From: Wurfbainia villosa
Lineage: Eukaryota; Streptophyta; Magnoliopsida; Zingiberales; Zingiberaceae
Direction: 5' to 3'
Length of the DNA: 64,000 nucleotides
Assembly (NCBI GenBank): GCA_025175895.1
Contig: CM045987.1
Coordinates: 112,457,040-112,521,039, forward strand
Shown here in pieces: positions 1 through 11,343 of the stretch. The notes under the pieces were generated by a model that did no database searches, was not told where the DNA came from, and saw only the letters and a program-made list of their open reading frames with translations. Both the position numbers and the translations under genes were made by a program. How positions within the stretch are numbered: the stretch's first letter is position 1; every line of letters starts with the position of its first letter.

Positions 1-149
1 CCAAAAGCGAATACTTGCAAAACAAAACCAAAAGAAGAGTACCAAGACTTCATCTTGGATTAGTAGTACGGGAGAAAAATTTAAACGAACGAAAAACAAA
101 TCTGTAAAAAATGTTAGATTGGTAGTTTCACCAAATCTAAGCACCCCCG

Positions 150-161
150 GCTTTGATACCA
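150..161 (-). other. Primer-binding site of copy 1-0
   Basis: On the minus strand it reads TGGTATCAAAGC, one mismatch from the usual plant copia site complementary to initiator-Met tRNA. Two bases separate it from the LTR. Confidence 0.75.
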
Positions 162-163
162 AT

Positions 164-1292
164 TGTTGGATCTAAGCGGATCGCTAGAGGGGGGGGGTGA
201 ATAGCGATAAAACTTTTTTTTTAGTTTCGTTCGTTAAAACCCGAGTAGACAATTAATCACAGCGGAAAGATAAAAGACAAATAAAGAAAGATAAATAGTT
301 TTTTTACTTGGTTCGTAGCCTTCGGCTACTACTCCAAGGCCCTAGTGATCCTTAATCACGCACGGAGGGCAATTCACTAAAAACACTCCTTCTCGTTGGA
401 GGTAGGAGTTTGACGATTACAAAAAAAACCTTCGAAAGAAAAGATAGAGAGACAAACCCTCTCTTCTATTAATGTAAAGTGCAACGATAGAAAACCTCGA
501 TTAATAAAAGGAATTGCAATATTTAAAGAGACGACAAATTAAAATATCAACAACTAAAGAGTAGAAACTAAGCTAGGGTTGTTGACAGCACTTCGTCGTA
601 GAGTCGTCGGAGAATCGCAGAGTTGTAGAGGCTTTTGAGCACTTAGAGTTGATGAAGAAACCCTAGGATAAACCCTCCTTTTATAGCCTTTGAGCCCCTT
701 TTCGAGAGGAACTTTAGCCAATCACAATTGAGCACCAATCTCCTTGAAATGGGGTGATAAGCCTTGACTCCTCGAAGCTGATCATTGACCATCAGTCGAC
801 TGATGCCCATCATCAGTCGAATGCTGACCTCAGGCAGTCGACTGATGGATGGCAGTCGAGTCCTCCAAGCTGGCAGTCGACTGATGCTAGCTGCAAGGCA
901 AAGTTAGCTTAACAAAAACATTATTTTGACGGCCTCCGACCGTCCGATCTCGACCTAGACCACCTATAGGATGTCTTTGGTCAGACCTACGCTTAATATC
1001 ATCTCCGTAAAGAGGATACGACCTCACTTACGCTCGCACACACGAGCTTACCTCGATACTTACTGTGTCGCTTTTGCTTTCGGCCTTCACTCGATTCCTT
1101 CGGCTCCCTCCGAAGTCACTCGAGTGTCCCCCGACCACCGCGGCTTCCTCCGGGTGTCGCTAGTCTTCAGCTCCAGCTATAGCAATTTTCTGCACACTCG
1201 ATTCAGCTCGTGAGATAACGACATGAGCTTAACTTTGTATCATTTGCTATAATCAAAACTCAGGTTTGACTTAGGTGCCTACTGCACCAACA
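164..1292 (-). repeat. 5' LTR of family 1 copy 1-0
   Basis: On the plus strand it starts TGTTGGATC and ends GCACCAACA, so the ends are TG...CA on either strand. A TATA box (minus strand CTATAAAAGG, 677-686) marks the promoter. Exact CAGTCGACTG palindromes occur at 793-802, 835-844 and 874-883. About 1.13 kb, the usual size of family 1 LTRs here (1.06-1.13 kb). Confidence 0.88.
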
Positions 1293-2012
1293 ATACCCAG
1301 TTGGTAGTTTTGAGATGGTGATCGATCGAAGATCTAGTGACCAAGATGGTAAGAGCTCCAGTCGACTAGGGAGGTCCCGTCGACTTGAAATACAAAATTC
1401 CCGATATGGAGCCAGGTGACCTGGAGTCGACTAGAACAGGTCCAGTCGACTAGAAGACTCGAAGTTCCATATTGACGGGCTGATGTGGAGTCGACTAGAG
1501 GGCATTCCAGTTGACTGGAAAAGTTTTATAAAAGAAATGCACGACCAGCTCCGAACAGAACTCATCTACTATGTCCAAGTGCTGCTACTATTTGTCTTCG
1601 TCCACATGAGCTTCATCCCTTCACGAAGACGCATTTCCGACACTCCGTGCCTACTTTTAAATCTCCAAAAGTGTCGGTATAATTTAACTCTTAATATTTG
1701 TATTCATTTTCGCTTTTATGAACTTAATTTCAAAGAGAAGGTAGAGTGTTACCTATCTCTCATTTTTGTAAAAAGCGAACCCCTCCGAAGTCGAGAGTTC
1801 TCGAGTCAGAGGGTATTATAGTGATTGTCCATCGAGGTAGCTCTCGAAAGAGCTACGGGCCTTGGAGTAGCAACCCAGCTAGGGTTGTGAACTAAGTAAA
1901 AAACTTGTCTCTTTATTTCATTTATTCCGCTGCATACTCATATTGTAAAATCTAAAGAAAATTTGTAACCTCCAAGATTCACCCCCCTCTCTCGGAGTAA
2001 TTTAATCCTACA
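1293..2012 (+). repeat. Family 4 LTR, right-hand part (copy 4-a)
   Basis: It aligns with the second half of the family 4 LTR at 8323-9637: degenerate CAGTCGACT motifs, a TATA box (TATAAAA, 1527-1533), the stretch giving way to a run of LTR terminal sequence, and the end TAATCCTACA. Its left part lies beyond copy 1-0, which split it. Immediately to the right begins family 3 LTR sequence, so this is the right end of a family 4 solo LTR or full element inserted in 3-a. The right flank is CCAAA; the left flank is outside the window. Confidence 0.75.
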
Positions 2013-2207
2013 CCAAATGCCAAGATCCATTCTTGAAATTTCCATGCCAAGTACCCCACTTGGACTTCTCCATCATATGGTCAACCCCATGTCATCCATA
2101 TAGTTAACCCATTGTCAAACAATGGTCAACTCATCGTCAAACATCAAAATACTGCTCGAGTCAAAATCGAGTATGGTTAATCGTGACCTGAGCCGATTGC
2201 ACCAACA
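2013..2207 (-). repeat. 3' LTR fragment of 3-a
   Basis: The plus-strand end GATTGCACCAACA (the LTR start on the minus strand) is followed directly by a polypurine tract. It is truncated on the left by the family 4 insertion at 2012. Confidence 0.85.
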
Positions 2208-2225
2208 ATATCCCCCTTTTTGATG
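2208..2225 (-). other. Polypurine tract of 3-a
   Basis: The minus strand reads CATCAAAAAGGGGGATAT, directly next to the 3' LTR. This is the expected primer for plus-strand DNA synthesis. Confidence 0.8.
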
Positions 2226-3173
2226 TTTGACAAAAACCTTTAACCACAAAACCTTTGAGTTAGGCCACCTAACTCAAACCAATCAAACTCTCCCAATTCT
2301 CCCAATTGGGCAATCTCACATTCTTCCCCTTTTTGACATACATCAAAAAAGCTCTCCCTAAGAGTATCAATGTCTCATATCCCAATGAGATCTTACAATA
2401 TTCCCCTTAGTCCAAAAACATCTAGGATGTTTTCACTCTTCCTAGTGATAAGTCTTATATCACTAAATGAGAGGCGATCCTTATTCTTCAAATTTTCTCC
2501 CAATTCTCCCAATTCTCCTTATGAGGAAAAACACATCTATCATCCTATGATGGATAACCTCCTCCTAAAGACTTGCCCCCCTTGACCATTGCACCAATAA
2601 TGTCCTTGGAGAATGGAGAGTCCCTAAGCCTATAGGAGCACTAAACCATCAAAATTAAGGGCAAAAGTTCAAACTTGAACTTTCACACACCTTAAAATTG
2701 ATACATCACCCCAAACAACTCCCCTAATCCATATTCAATGGATTTTTACCCTTCCAATGCTTTCCAAAGTATATCCTAGGGCTAGGAGCAGTTAGGGTAG
2801 CCTAACATAGCTGAAATCAGGCTAAACAAATATTGTTTATCCGAAATCAGGTCTGGTAGTTGACTCTTTTAGTCAACAGTCGACTCACCTTGACGCCAGT
2901 TGATTGCCATCCATGGCAGTCGACTGTTTTTTGCAAGTGCAGAAATCAAAAATCAGAAATAAATTTGTGAAAAGCATAAGTAATTATACGTAATTTGAAA
3001 ATAATGAAACTTTATATGTATAATACTTAAGTCAATCATTATGGATGAAAAATATTTGAAAAATAAAATACCCATAAAATATTGAGATTGATATAAAACT
3101 CAAAACCATTGATAACTTCAATGCTTTTGACCTATTTTGTATCAACTTCTTCCATGGTGACTTCTATCAAAAG

Positions 3174-3187
3174 ATAGACTACACTAA
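3174..3187. repeat. Conserved inverted repeat CTATC-AAAA-GATAG (3-a)
   Basis: A perfect 5-bp stem with a 4-base loop, present at the same place in all four family 3 copies. Confidence 0.7.
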
Positions 3188-3361
3188 GGTTTTTCAAAAT
3201 GATTTTGAAATATTTTAAAATCTTATATTGAACCATGATCTATGGGATTAATGCACATGACTTGTACATAAGCTTTCCTCATGATTCATCCATGGTATAA
3301 GATGAGTTTGAGTTCATCTAGATGCAAGAACTATGCACTTTGAACTTAATTCATTTCCTAG

Positions 3362-3419
3362 CATCTCACATATGTCTAAGGTGTATGAAAACACACACAT
3401 GTCAATTTGATGTGAGATG
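3362..3419. repeat. Conserved stem CATCTCACA...TGTGAGATG (3-a)
   Basis: Nine-bp perfect arms (3362-3370 and 3411-3419) around a 40-base loop. The same arms occur in families 1, 2 and 3 at the same relative position. Confidence 0.75.
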
Positions 3420-3922
3420 TGGATTTTGTTCTTCCTATTATAAGGTTTCATGCATTTTCTAGACAACTCTTTTTGATTCCCTTATACATGGGACTTCAAA
3501 TCATGCAATTTGTCCTTAAATCAATTTTCATTAATCCTAAATGCATGAATGATGATTATGACATATAATATAGCATAAATAAGTATATGTCAAAAATCAT
3601 GATGTCATGGCATATGAAGACCATCTAAACATGAACATGACAAAAATTAATCCTAGGCATTATCATGACATATTGAATGATTAAAAAGAATTATGATGTC
3701 ATGACATAACATATGACAAATAAATCATGGAAAATAAAATGTAAAGGTATAATAGTACCTAGATTTTAGTGTTAATTGCCATTTGTTAGAGTTAGGTTCA
3801 CTTAGCCATATTACCACTTATCTCCCAAGTGTGCCAAAAATCCAAAATGCCACACTATGACCTCTAAACCTTAATTGTGTCAATTTGATTGATTTTTCAA
3901 CTTCCATGAATTATATTAGAAC

Positions 3923-3942
3923 ATCCTAAAATCCTTTAGGAT
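3923..3942. repeat. Conserved hairpin just after gag (3-a)
   Basis: ATCCTAAA-ATCC-TTTAGGAT, an 8-bp perfect stem shortly downstream of the gag stop. It is also at 16261-16280 (3-b) and 29624-29643 (3-c). Confidence 0.7.
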
Positions 3943-4057
3943 TAAATCCAAACTTATTTTTAAAGTATCCCATTACCTTAGAAATGACCTAAAGTGCCAA
4001 CTTTGCTATGGTTAGGTTAACTACCCATCCATTCAAGGTTGACACAACCTAACCCAT

Positions 4058-6001
4058 CTAGCGTGAAGGGATCACGCTCCTAGGAATTCAAAACCTATTG
4101 GAGCTCCTTGGGTTAATTAGGTATTCACTAGGGATAACTTCCCTAGATACCCTCCTAATGACCCTCCTAGGCTTGAAGCCTTGGTCATTTTGGTTTTGTC
4201 TTGGTCAACTCTAGGGATGACTTCCCTTGTGACCTTCTTAGTGGCTTTCCTAGGTTTCATAGAAACCTTGGCCACTAGACACCTACCATGGTTAACCTTA
4301 GGGATGATTTCCCTATTAACCTTGGTTTTCCTAGACCTATGAATGGTTCCATAATCGAATGGAACACTATGGTATGTCTCTTTAGGCTTAGGTTTGTGAC
4401 CCAAACCTTTCTTGCCATTGGATGATTCTTATTTCCTAGGTCATAATTTTTTATCTTTTGGCCCTTGAATTTGATTTTGCATTTTTCTAAGGGTCTTCTC
4501 CAATTTCTCAAACCTTGACTTCAAGGCTTGGTTTTCTAACTCTAATCTTCCCAATTTTGATTTTTCATTAACCCTTTGGGAAAGATTCTTCCTAGGCATA
4601 TGCCTACCCTTCTTAGGGTTAAAGCCTAGGTGATCTTCTACCTTCCTAATTTGATCTACTTGGTGGTTATCAGTGCATAGTATTGACTCCTGGGATTGAT
4701 GTATATAAACTCTGTGGTTTACATAATCTCTTCGTGCATGATATAGCACCTCAGCTGGTGCTATTGCAGCTCGTTCTTGCATTGACAGTCGTAGCTATAC
4801 TTGCGGGTCTATCTGCTGCTCTAGTGTGTTCTGGGAAGTTGATCTTCCTATTAATATTCTTCCCATTCTTCTAGCAGCTTGCCTGGTATTGTACAAGCGT
4901 CTTTGACTTCCTTAGATAGAATTGTTCTAGGGTTATTGTTTCTAGATTTATCCTTAACCCTAAGATTACAATATTTAGCACCTAAGAAATAAGCTCTATT
5001 CCTAACATGCTTTTCATGACCATGCACAATTGCAAGAGTATTAAAAGCATGTTTTTTTTATCATAAACATTCGAAGGTGCATTACTAAAATATACCTTAG
5101 AGTTTGCTTTAGAAGCTCCCCCTACATTTGATGCTCCTTCTTTGCCCTTGGTTTGCTTCCTCCCCCTAGGGCATTGACTTCAGTAGTGTCCCTGTTGATT
5201 GCACTTGAAGCACACAGTGTGCTCTTTGCTTTTAATTGTTGGGGCTCCGGTCTCCATGGTCTTTGGCACGACTTGTGCCATCTTCTTAACTCATTTCAGA
5301 AACTTACTCTTGTAGTGTCCGACTTCCCTATACTCAAAACACATAATATGATTTTTATTATTAATTAAGGTTCTTGAGTTACCTTCCATGATATGAAAAT
5401 CTCTAACTTCCTCTTCTTCTCGACCGGAGGTAGATGGTTCCTCTTGAGTTTGCTCCGGTGTGAAAATTCTCTTCTCTCCCTCAATCCTAGAGGTGGAGGA
5501 TTCTCCTACTTCTTCCACCTCTTCTACCGATCCGGATGTTGATTCTCTTTCAACCTCCGAATCCTCAAGCTCTTGAGATGACGATGATGTACTTTCTTCT
5601 TAAGCTTAAGAGGATGAGCATTTCTCTTCTTCCTTATCTTCTTGGACCGAGTGAGGTTCCTCATGGAATTTTGACTTGCTCCATAGCTCCTTGGCATTCA
5701 TGTAATCACCTAAACTACACAAAATATCATTAGAAATTAAATCAACCAAGAATTTTATTACCTTCTTATTTTTCTCGAATTCTTAGAGTTGTTCCTTGGT
5801 CCACTTCTTCATCTTGAGGAATCCTCCATTTGGCCCTCTTGGATATTTGAATCCTTCCATCAAGATGACTCAATCTTCGAAGTCCCTCATCATTATGAAT
5901 TCTTCAATCCTTGTCTTCCATTGATTGAAGCCTTCTCGTCCATAGAGGGTGTATGGAATTGGCGTTTTGATGTCCCATCCCAGTTTCTCTTCAAGCTCCA
6001 T
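4058..6001 (-). pseudogene. Gag-like gene of 3-a, decayed
   Basis: Homologous to the 3-b gag (14487-16145). Start chosen at the MELEE methionine, which matches MEEPS of 3-b. Recognisable parts in order: the N-terminal copia Gag block (GWDINTP-like start, then FNQWKTRIEEF), an acidic serine-rich stretch, a first zinc knuckle that has lost two cysteines (CFEYREVGHYKSKF), a second knuckle CFKCNQQGHY followed by an in-frame TGA (5180-5182), a coiled-coil-like segment (LELENQALKSRFEKLEKTLRK) and the basic C-terminal block ending SVIPSR. Stops begin at 5870-5872 and several frameshifts follow. A foreign insert of about 255 bp interrupts it at 4652-4908. It cannot make full-length Gag. Confidence 0.8.
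4652..4908 (-). other. Short foreign insert inside 3-a gag
   Basis: The 3-b gag runs straight from the ACAATTCTA...AGG segment to AGGAAGGTAGAAGATCACC, but here about 255 bp lie between the equivalent points. The boundaries are approximate. Read on the minus strand it has a mostly open frame with one stop and encodes a stretch such as MQERAAIAPAEVLYHARRD. This resembles, from general memory only, the N-terminal part of plant pararetrovirus (badnavirus-type) polyproteins. It could equally be a piece of a host gene. No sign of function. Confidence 0.4.
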
Positions 6002-6113
6002 CTTCTTTCTTCCCTCTAGTGGTGCTCCCTTGGTTGTCAAACCTTGAAGAGCAGCCTTACTCTGATACCACTTGTAGGTATCGGAGCGTCTTCTTCTTCT
6101 TAGAGCCGACCGG

Positions 6114-6125
6114 GCTCTGATACTA
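6114..6125 (-). other. Primer-binding site of 3-a
   Basis: The minus strand reads TAGTATCAGAGC, one mismatch from the initiator-Met tRNA complement, two bases from the LTR. A second, near-identical site followed by TGTAGG lies at 6059-6078. Confidence 0.78.
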
Positions 6126-6127
6126 CT

Positions 6128-7644
6128 TGTAGGGGATCGTATGACCACTAGAGGAGAGGGGGGGTGTGAATAGCGTCGATGATGGAATTTGTTCGCGTGC
6201 TTGCTACAATACTCGTTAATATGTGTATTGGAAATAATAATAAAGCATAAATGAAATAAACAAGCACACACAATATACAAGAATATACATGGTTCGAAAC
6301 CTTAGGGTTCCTACTCTACGGGGTGAGCTCAAATGAGCTCTAGTGATGCAAACCACCACTAATGTAACTCCTTCTTGACAACATGTTGGAGGAGAAACCT
6401 CGTACAAGAATCTTACAACAATAAGAATAAGCAAACCCAAAAAAAGCACAAAGATGAAATGAAAGAACAAACACTTTACACAAGTGAGCTTTTGAATGCT
6501 TGAGCTTTTGGTTGCTTTAGGATGCCTTGAAGGACTGGAATTGCAACAGTAACTCCCCTTCAGATCCTCAAGAAATGCCAAGTGAAATCCTCCCCGTCGA
6601 GCTCCATTTATGCCTCCGCTCGACCTGCACTTCCGCCTGGCAGTCGATTGTCAAAAGACCTCAGTTGACTACCCCTATAGCCGTTGTCCCACAACGACTT
6701 AATCCACACTGGAAAAACTCCAACGGGTAGCCCAACAGTCAACTGCTGCTTCGGTAGCCGACTGACTAGTCATCTACCGAAAGTTCTGTGTCTGTGACAA
6801 AAATAACAGTCGATTGCCCTCCATGGTAGTCGACTGCTCAAGGCCAGTCGACTGCTAGGACTACTTGCCGCAGTCGAACGCCAGTCGACTGGTTATAATC
6901 TCAATCGACTGATTAGTGTCGACTCGGCTTCCAATTATCAAAACACTTGACCAGTCGACTGATCCATAACCCCAGTCGACTGAAAAACCTCAACCATGAT
7001 GTTTACTTCAAGTATGATCCCTTCATACTTGCTAGACCACCCTTAGCCTAGACCTAAGCCTTCTAGCCACCTCTATCAGCCTTACGCCTATTGGATCCCT
7101 CCAAGTCATCCATGACTTGTTCATCCATAAGCTAGCCTTCAGGTGCTTCCATTGACTATTGTCATGCTAATCGAGTCTACACGCCAAGGTACATTTGGGC
7201 TTACGCTGTCAAGACACATGCTTGGACTTTACGCTGCCAAATATTGGACTTATGATGCCAAGACTACCTCTTGGATTTTACGCCGCCAATATCATACCCT
7301 TGAACTTCCCAAATGCCAAGTACCCATGACTTGAACTTTCACCACCAAGACTATACATTTAGACTTACTTGGCCAAGACTACACCCTTGGACTTTCCTTG
7401 CCAACTCCATGTTGGACTTTCCAAATGCCAAGACCCATGCTTGGACTTTCCAAGCCAAGTACCCATGACTTGGACTTTCCATGCCAAGTACCCCACTTGG
7501 ACTTCTCCATCATATGGTCGACCCCATGTCAACTATACAGTCAACCTATTGTCAAACAATGGTCAACTCATCGTCAAACATCAAAACATTACTCAAGTCA
7601 AACTAGAGTCTGGTCAATCGTGACCTGACCCAATTGCACCAACA
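6128..7644 (-). repeat. 5' LTR of 3-a
   Basis: On the plus strand it starts TGTAGGGGATCG and ends TTGCACCAACA, 1517 bp. Inside are a weak TATA-like box (minus strand GGCATAAATGG, about 6604-6614), a CAGTCGACTG cluster (about 6640-6990) and a minisatellite of CCAAG...CTTGG units (about 7180-7500). Confidence 0.88.
7180..7500. repeat. CCAAG...CTTGG minisatellite in 3-a LTR
   Basis: Degenerate units of about 24-35 bp, each containing CCAAG, a few bases, then CTTGGACTT, so each unit can fold on itself. Equivalent arrays occur at about 8150-8300, 11090-11270, 18110-18340, 27170-27430 and 55860-56120. Confidence 0.7.
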
Positions 7645-7910
7645 ATTCTTAGAAACTTTTTGGAGGCGGAGAAATCTCTTACAACTTATTTCTTTGCAAT
7701 AAATATAAGCAATACAAAGATATAAATACAAATAAAATATAATATAAATAATAATTTACACAATGGTCTTTTCTTTACTCACTGTTAGATTACTTTGAAA
7801 TTGCCTCGTGTAGAATTCAATAATACCTCCCATCCAAAATCTTCGAAAACTGACTACTTAAATCTTCTATGAAACTCCTTTTTTATAGGGTTGTTATCTG
7901 TTGGTGCAAT
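7645..7910. other. Degraded sequence, host of 3-a
   Basis: AT-rich and without genes. A GGAGGCGGAGAAATCTC start and a TTTTTTATAGGG segment (TATA box on the minus strand) resemble the middle of minus-strand LTRs in this window, so it is probably an old LTR remnant. Confidence 0.4.
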
Positions 7911-8322
7911 TGGTCTCGAGTCAAGATTGACCAAGCTTGAGTGGGACTCAAGTAGTGTTTTGATGTTTGACAATGGGTTTGTCAAACGTATGATTATATG
8001 ACTAGTGGATGGTTTGGGACATCTAAGGTCATATGAGGGAGATTGTTAGGAGGTGATTGTTGGAGAAATCAACCTCAGGTCAAGGTTGACCAAGCTCGAG
8101 TAAGACTCGAGTGGGACGTATAAGAATGAATTCTTGGCAAGAAGAAGTTCAAGTTTGGAGACTTAGCAAGGGAAGTCCAAGAATGGATTCTTGGCAAGGA
8201 GAAGTCCAAGTTTGGAGACTCGATAATGGAAAAGTCCAAGGGATCTTGGCTGTGTAAGTCCAAGTGTGTAGTCTTGGTGGTGAAAGTTTAAGTATGAATA
8301 TTTAGCAAAGAAATATCCAAGG
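7911..8322 (+). repeat. Old family 3-like LTR fragment, host of 4-b
   Basis: It begins TGTTGGTGCAATTGG, like the plus-strand start of family 3 LTRs, followed by diverged CTCGAG-containing sequence. A second LTR-start-like copy begins near 8061 (TGTTGGAGAAATCAACC). CCAAG...CTTGG units follow until family 4 copy 4-b interrupts at 8323. The rest would lie beyond the right edge. Confidence 0.5.
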
Positions 8323-9637
8323 TGTTGGTGAAGGGAGCACCACTTTAGTTTTGATGTATGAACCATGGTTAAAGTTAGGATAAGCTTGTGATATAATGTG
8401 CATGATTAGTGTGCAGGCTTAACAAAAGAGTCCTAGTAGGTCGTGTGGATTGGATACTAGGCAAAAGTCTTGATAGATCAGAAGGACTAGATACTAGGGA
8501 TGAAGTCCAAATGGGTCGAGTGGACCAGACATCTAGAAGAAGACTGATTGGGTCAAGGAGACCGGACAGTTGGCAGGAAGTCCAGTTGGGTCAAGGAGAT
8601 TGGATAGCTAGCATGAAGCCCTGGTGGGTCAGATCGGATGTCAAGCAAGGTAAGTCTAGCTGGATAGCCAGCAAGTAAGCCTTGAGTGAAGACGTAAGGC
8701 TGAGTCCTCAGTTTTGGGTACAAGGTAGGCGTCGAACTGTCAGAGGGTCCATGTTGGACTCGGAAGTCAAGATCGGGCATTATTACTAATGCCAAGTGAT
8801 ATTGTATTTTGTTTTATGCTAACTCTGTGTTGTAGGTATCCAGATGACTGGACACATTCTAGGCGACTCAGACTCAGTCGATTGGATAGGGTTCAGATGA
8901 TTGTGTTGTCGAGTTGGCAAGCTAGTTGTCATTCGACTGGAGATTTTGTGACCAAGATGGTAGGTATTCCAGTCGATTAGACTGGGTTTAGTTGAATGGG
9001 ATAGGAAAATATCAAAACTGCAGAGGAGCTAAGCCAACTGACATTGAGTTGACAGGACCAGGTCCAATCGACTAGAAAGGCCAAAATATCATATCAACGG
9101 GCTGATATGGAGTCGATTGGAGGGTGATCTAAGCGACTGGAAATGACTTATAAAATAAATGGAGGGGTAGCTCAGAATTCAACTCATCTACTACTAACGA
9201 AGTGTTGTTTCCATCATTTGTCATCCACAAAAGCTCCGGTCTGACAACCAAGCTTAATCTTCTTACTTTAAGTTGTCGGTATACACTTTGTTTATTGCTT
9301 TTTTACTTTTACTTTTGTACTCAATATTTAAGGGAAAAGGTAGTGTGTTACCTTTCTCTTATTCTTGTAAAAGCGAACACCCTCTGAGTTCAAGAGTTCC
9401 CGAGTCGGAGGGCTTTTAGTGATTGCCCGACGAAGTAGCCCTAGGAAGGGTTACGGGCCTTAGAGTAGCAATCTGGCTCAGATTGTGAACCAAGTAAAAA
9501 GAACTTGTGCACTTTACTTTACTTTATTTACATTTCCGTTGCGTAACTTTGTTTTAATAAAATGATAAGAAAAAGGTTTTAAAAGAAAATTTGGAAACAC
9601 CGAGATTCACCCGTTCTCTCGGTAGAACGATCCTAGA
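8323..9637 (+). repeat. 5' LTR of 4-b
   Basis: It starts TGTTGGTGAAGGGAGCACC and ends ATCCTAGA (from TCCTACA), 1315 bp. A TATA box TATAAAA lies at 9149-9155. The 3' LTR copy at 20456 starts TATTGGTGCAAAGAGCACC and aligns with it. Degenerate CAGTCGATT-type motifs occur at about 8870-9060. Confidence 0.85.
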
Positions 9638-9639
9638 AT

Positions 9640-9651
9640 TGGTATCATAAC
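9640..9651 (+). other. Primer-binding site of 4-b
   Basis: TGGTATCATAAC, a mutated form of TGGTATCAGAGC, two bases after the LTR. Confidence 0.65.
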
Positions 9652-9891
9652 ACAGAGATGCTCCAATTTTGGTGCAACCACCAAAATGAGCATATAAAGA
9701 TTTCTTTATATGTTTTTGTTCTTGCTCTAGTTTTAATTTTTCACACTAGATTAAGTTTTCCTTACATTTGTCAATCTTGCTCTAGTGTTGCTTAGTTTAA
9801 ATTTCGCACAAGTATAAATTCTCTGCATTTGCTACTCTAGTAAATTTTTGCATTAGATAAATGTTTTGCAAAGTAGTTTTAAATTGAGAAA

Positions 9892-10958
9892 ATGTCACAT
9901 TTAGAGGGATATATCACCGTTCTCCCTTCTCTCTTTAACGGAGAGGATTTTAGTTATTGGAAGAGGTGAATGGAGTGCTTTTTAAAAACCGACTTTGAGG
10001 TTTGGTTTTCTATTAGGAAAGGTTTCGTTCCTCTAGTAGATGACATGAGAGAGTTTTTAGATCCAGAGAAATAGACCATATACATAAGTAAAAGAGCCCA
10101 AGTCGATTATAAGGCCCTTAAAACCTTGCAATGCGGACTTTCGAAAGACGAGCTCAATATAGTTGGACATTCAAAAACTCTAAAGAACTTTGCGATAAAC
10201 TTATAGAATTGCATGAAGGAACAAATGACATTTGGATAGCTAAAAGAGACATGTTGCTAAATAAACTCTTCAATTATAAAATGTTAGATGGTGAAAATGC
10301 TAGTCAATTGCATACTAGGATTAAAGACATATTAAATGGATTACATTTAATAGGACATAAAATAGAAAATCAAGACACAATTAGGTATACTCTTAAGGCA
10401 TTTCCCTAGAACACTTTATGAACATCCATTGTCGATGCCTATAAAGTTTCTTGGGATATTTCCTTAATTAGGTTAGGTGAGTTATTTTGCGAATTAGAAC
10501 TACACGAACAAGCTAACTTGGGTCAAACCGAGAATGGTATAGCTTTGATTGCAGGTAGGAACAAAAAAGGAAATAAAAACAAACAAGGATCCGAAGATGA
10601 GTCAGAGTCAAACAGAGATGAAGAAATGGTAAACATGGTCTAAAAAAATTTAACCTGAGGAAAAAATATATGAAAAAGGATACAAAGAAGATGGTCGACA
10701 ACAAGCCAAGTAGACGGTGACGTGTTTCAAGTGTAACGGAAAGGGACACTATAAGTCGGAGTGTGTGAACCTAAAAAGGGAAGAGAAGCCGAAAAAGGAA
10801 AAGAAGAAGAAGGCACTTAAGGCAACTTGGGATGAATCATCATCAGAGGAATCAGATGTGGACACTCCAAAGACAAGATTCGTCACGTTCATGGCAGCCA
10901 ATGATTCCAAAGCTGAGTCAAGTTCATTTGAGTCTGAGTCCGAGACACGCCACATATC
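9892..10958 (+). pseudogene. Gag-like gene of 4-b, 5' part, decayed
   Basis: Start at the ATG of MSHLEGYI, equivalent to MAHIEGY of copy 1-A. The order is that of 1-A Gag: ECFLKTDFEVW, the LQCGLSKDELN segment, the LHEGTND and LLNKLFNYKMLDGENA segments, then a zinc knuckle CFKCNGKGHYKSEC (C-X2-C-X4-H-X4-C, about 10719-10760), a lysine-rich stretch and an acidic serine-rich stretch. It has an early TGA after YWKR and other stops and frameshifts. Family 3 copy 3-b interrupts it at 10959; the rest resumes at about 19427. Unlike 1-A it keeps the zinc knuckle. Confidence 0.78.
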
Positions 10959-11263
10959 TATTGGTGCAATCGACCTAGGTCATGATTGACTAGACTCGAG
11001 TTTGACTCGAGTAGTATTTTGATGTTTGACAATGGATTGACTATATGGTTGACCATATGATGGAGAAGTCCAAGTGGGACACTTGACATGGAAAATCCAA
11101 GCATGGGTCTTGGCAATGGTAAAGTCCAAGTCATGGGTACTTGGCAATTGGAAAGTCCAAGCATGGATCTTGGCAATTGGAAAGTCCAAGCTGTAATCTT
11201 GGTGACATAAGTCCAATAGTTGGCGTGTAAAGTCCAAGTGTGTGTCTTGGCAGCGTAAGTTCA

Positions 11264-11343
11264 AATGTGCCTTGGTGATATAGACTCGATTAGCATGACA
11301 ATAGCCAATAGAAGCACCTGAAGTCTAGCGTATGGATAAATAA
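11264..11343 (+). repeat. 80-bp direct repeat, left copy
   Basis: It begins AATGTGCCTTGGTGATATAG and recurs at 12276-12355 with a few differences, flanking the 11344-12275 insert. The 3' LTR (18340-18420) holds only one copy. Confidence 0.8.

Larger units (their letters stand above)
1..1292 (-). mobile_element. Family 1 LTR retrotransposon, right end only (copy 1-0)
   Basis: This is the 5' end of a minus-strand element whose gag and 3' LTR lie left of the window. Bases 1-149 are the untranslated leader, 150-161 a slightly mutated tRNA primer site and 164-1292 the 5' LTR. The leader matches that of copy 1-A (25300-25468), including the CCAAGA...TCTTGG inverted repeat at 42-58. It inserted into a family 4 LTR that resumes at 1293. 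The right flanking pentamer is ATACC; its partner is outside the window. Confidence 0.85.
2226..4057 (-). other. Long non-coding region of 3-a, gag to polypurine tract
   Basis: About 1.8 kb of AT-rich sequence with no credible coding frame. It aligns along its length with the same region of 3-b (16146-17961), 3-c (27652-29760) and 3-d (58549-59999). Conserved inverted repeats stand out: ATCCTAAAATCCTTTAGGAT at 3923-3942, CATCTCACA/TGTGAGATG at 3362-3419, and CTATCAAAAGATAG at 3174-3187. A CAGTCGACTG cluster lies at about 2860-2930. Conservation without coding capacity suggests cis-acting RNA functions. Confidence 0.7.
2013..7644 (-). mobile_element. Family 3 gag-only LTR retrotransposon, copy 3-a (left end missing)
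   Basis: Minus-strand element: 5' LTR 6128-7644, primer site 6114-6125, gag pseudogene 4058-6001, non-coding region 2226-4057, polypurine tract 2208-2225, then the first 195 bp of the 3' LTR (2013-2207), where family 4 copy 4-a interrupts it. The 195-bp piece matches 7450-7644 of the 5' LTR. There is no pol sequence and no room for it, so the element depended on proteins supplied by another element. The right flank is ATTCT. Confidence 0.85.

Noticed and set aside
5789..6019. Small plus-strand frames across family 3 gag regions as genes
   Set aside because: They are antisense to the decayed gag, which explains their length.
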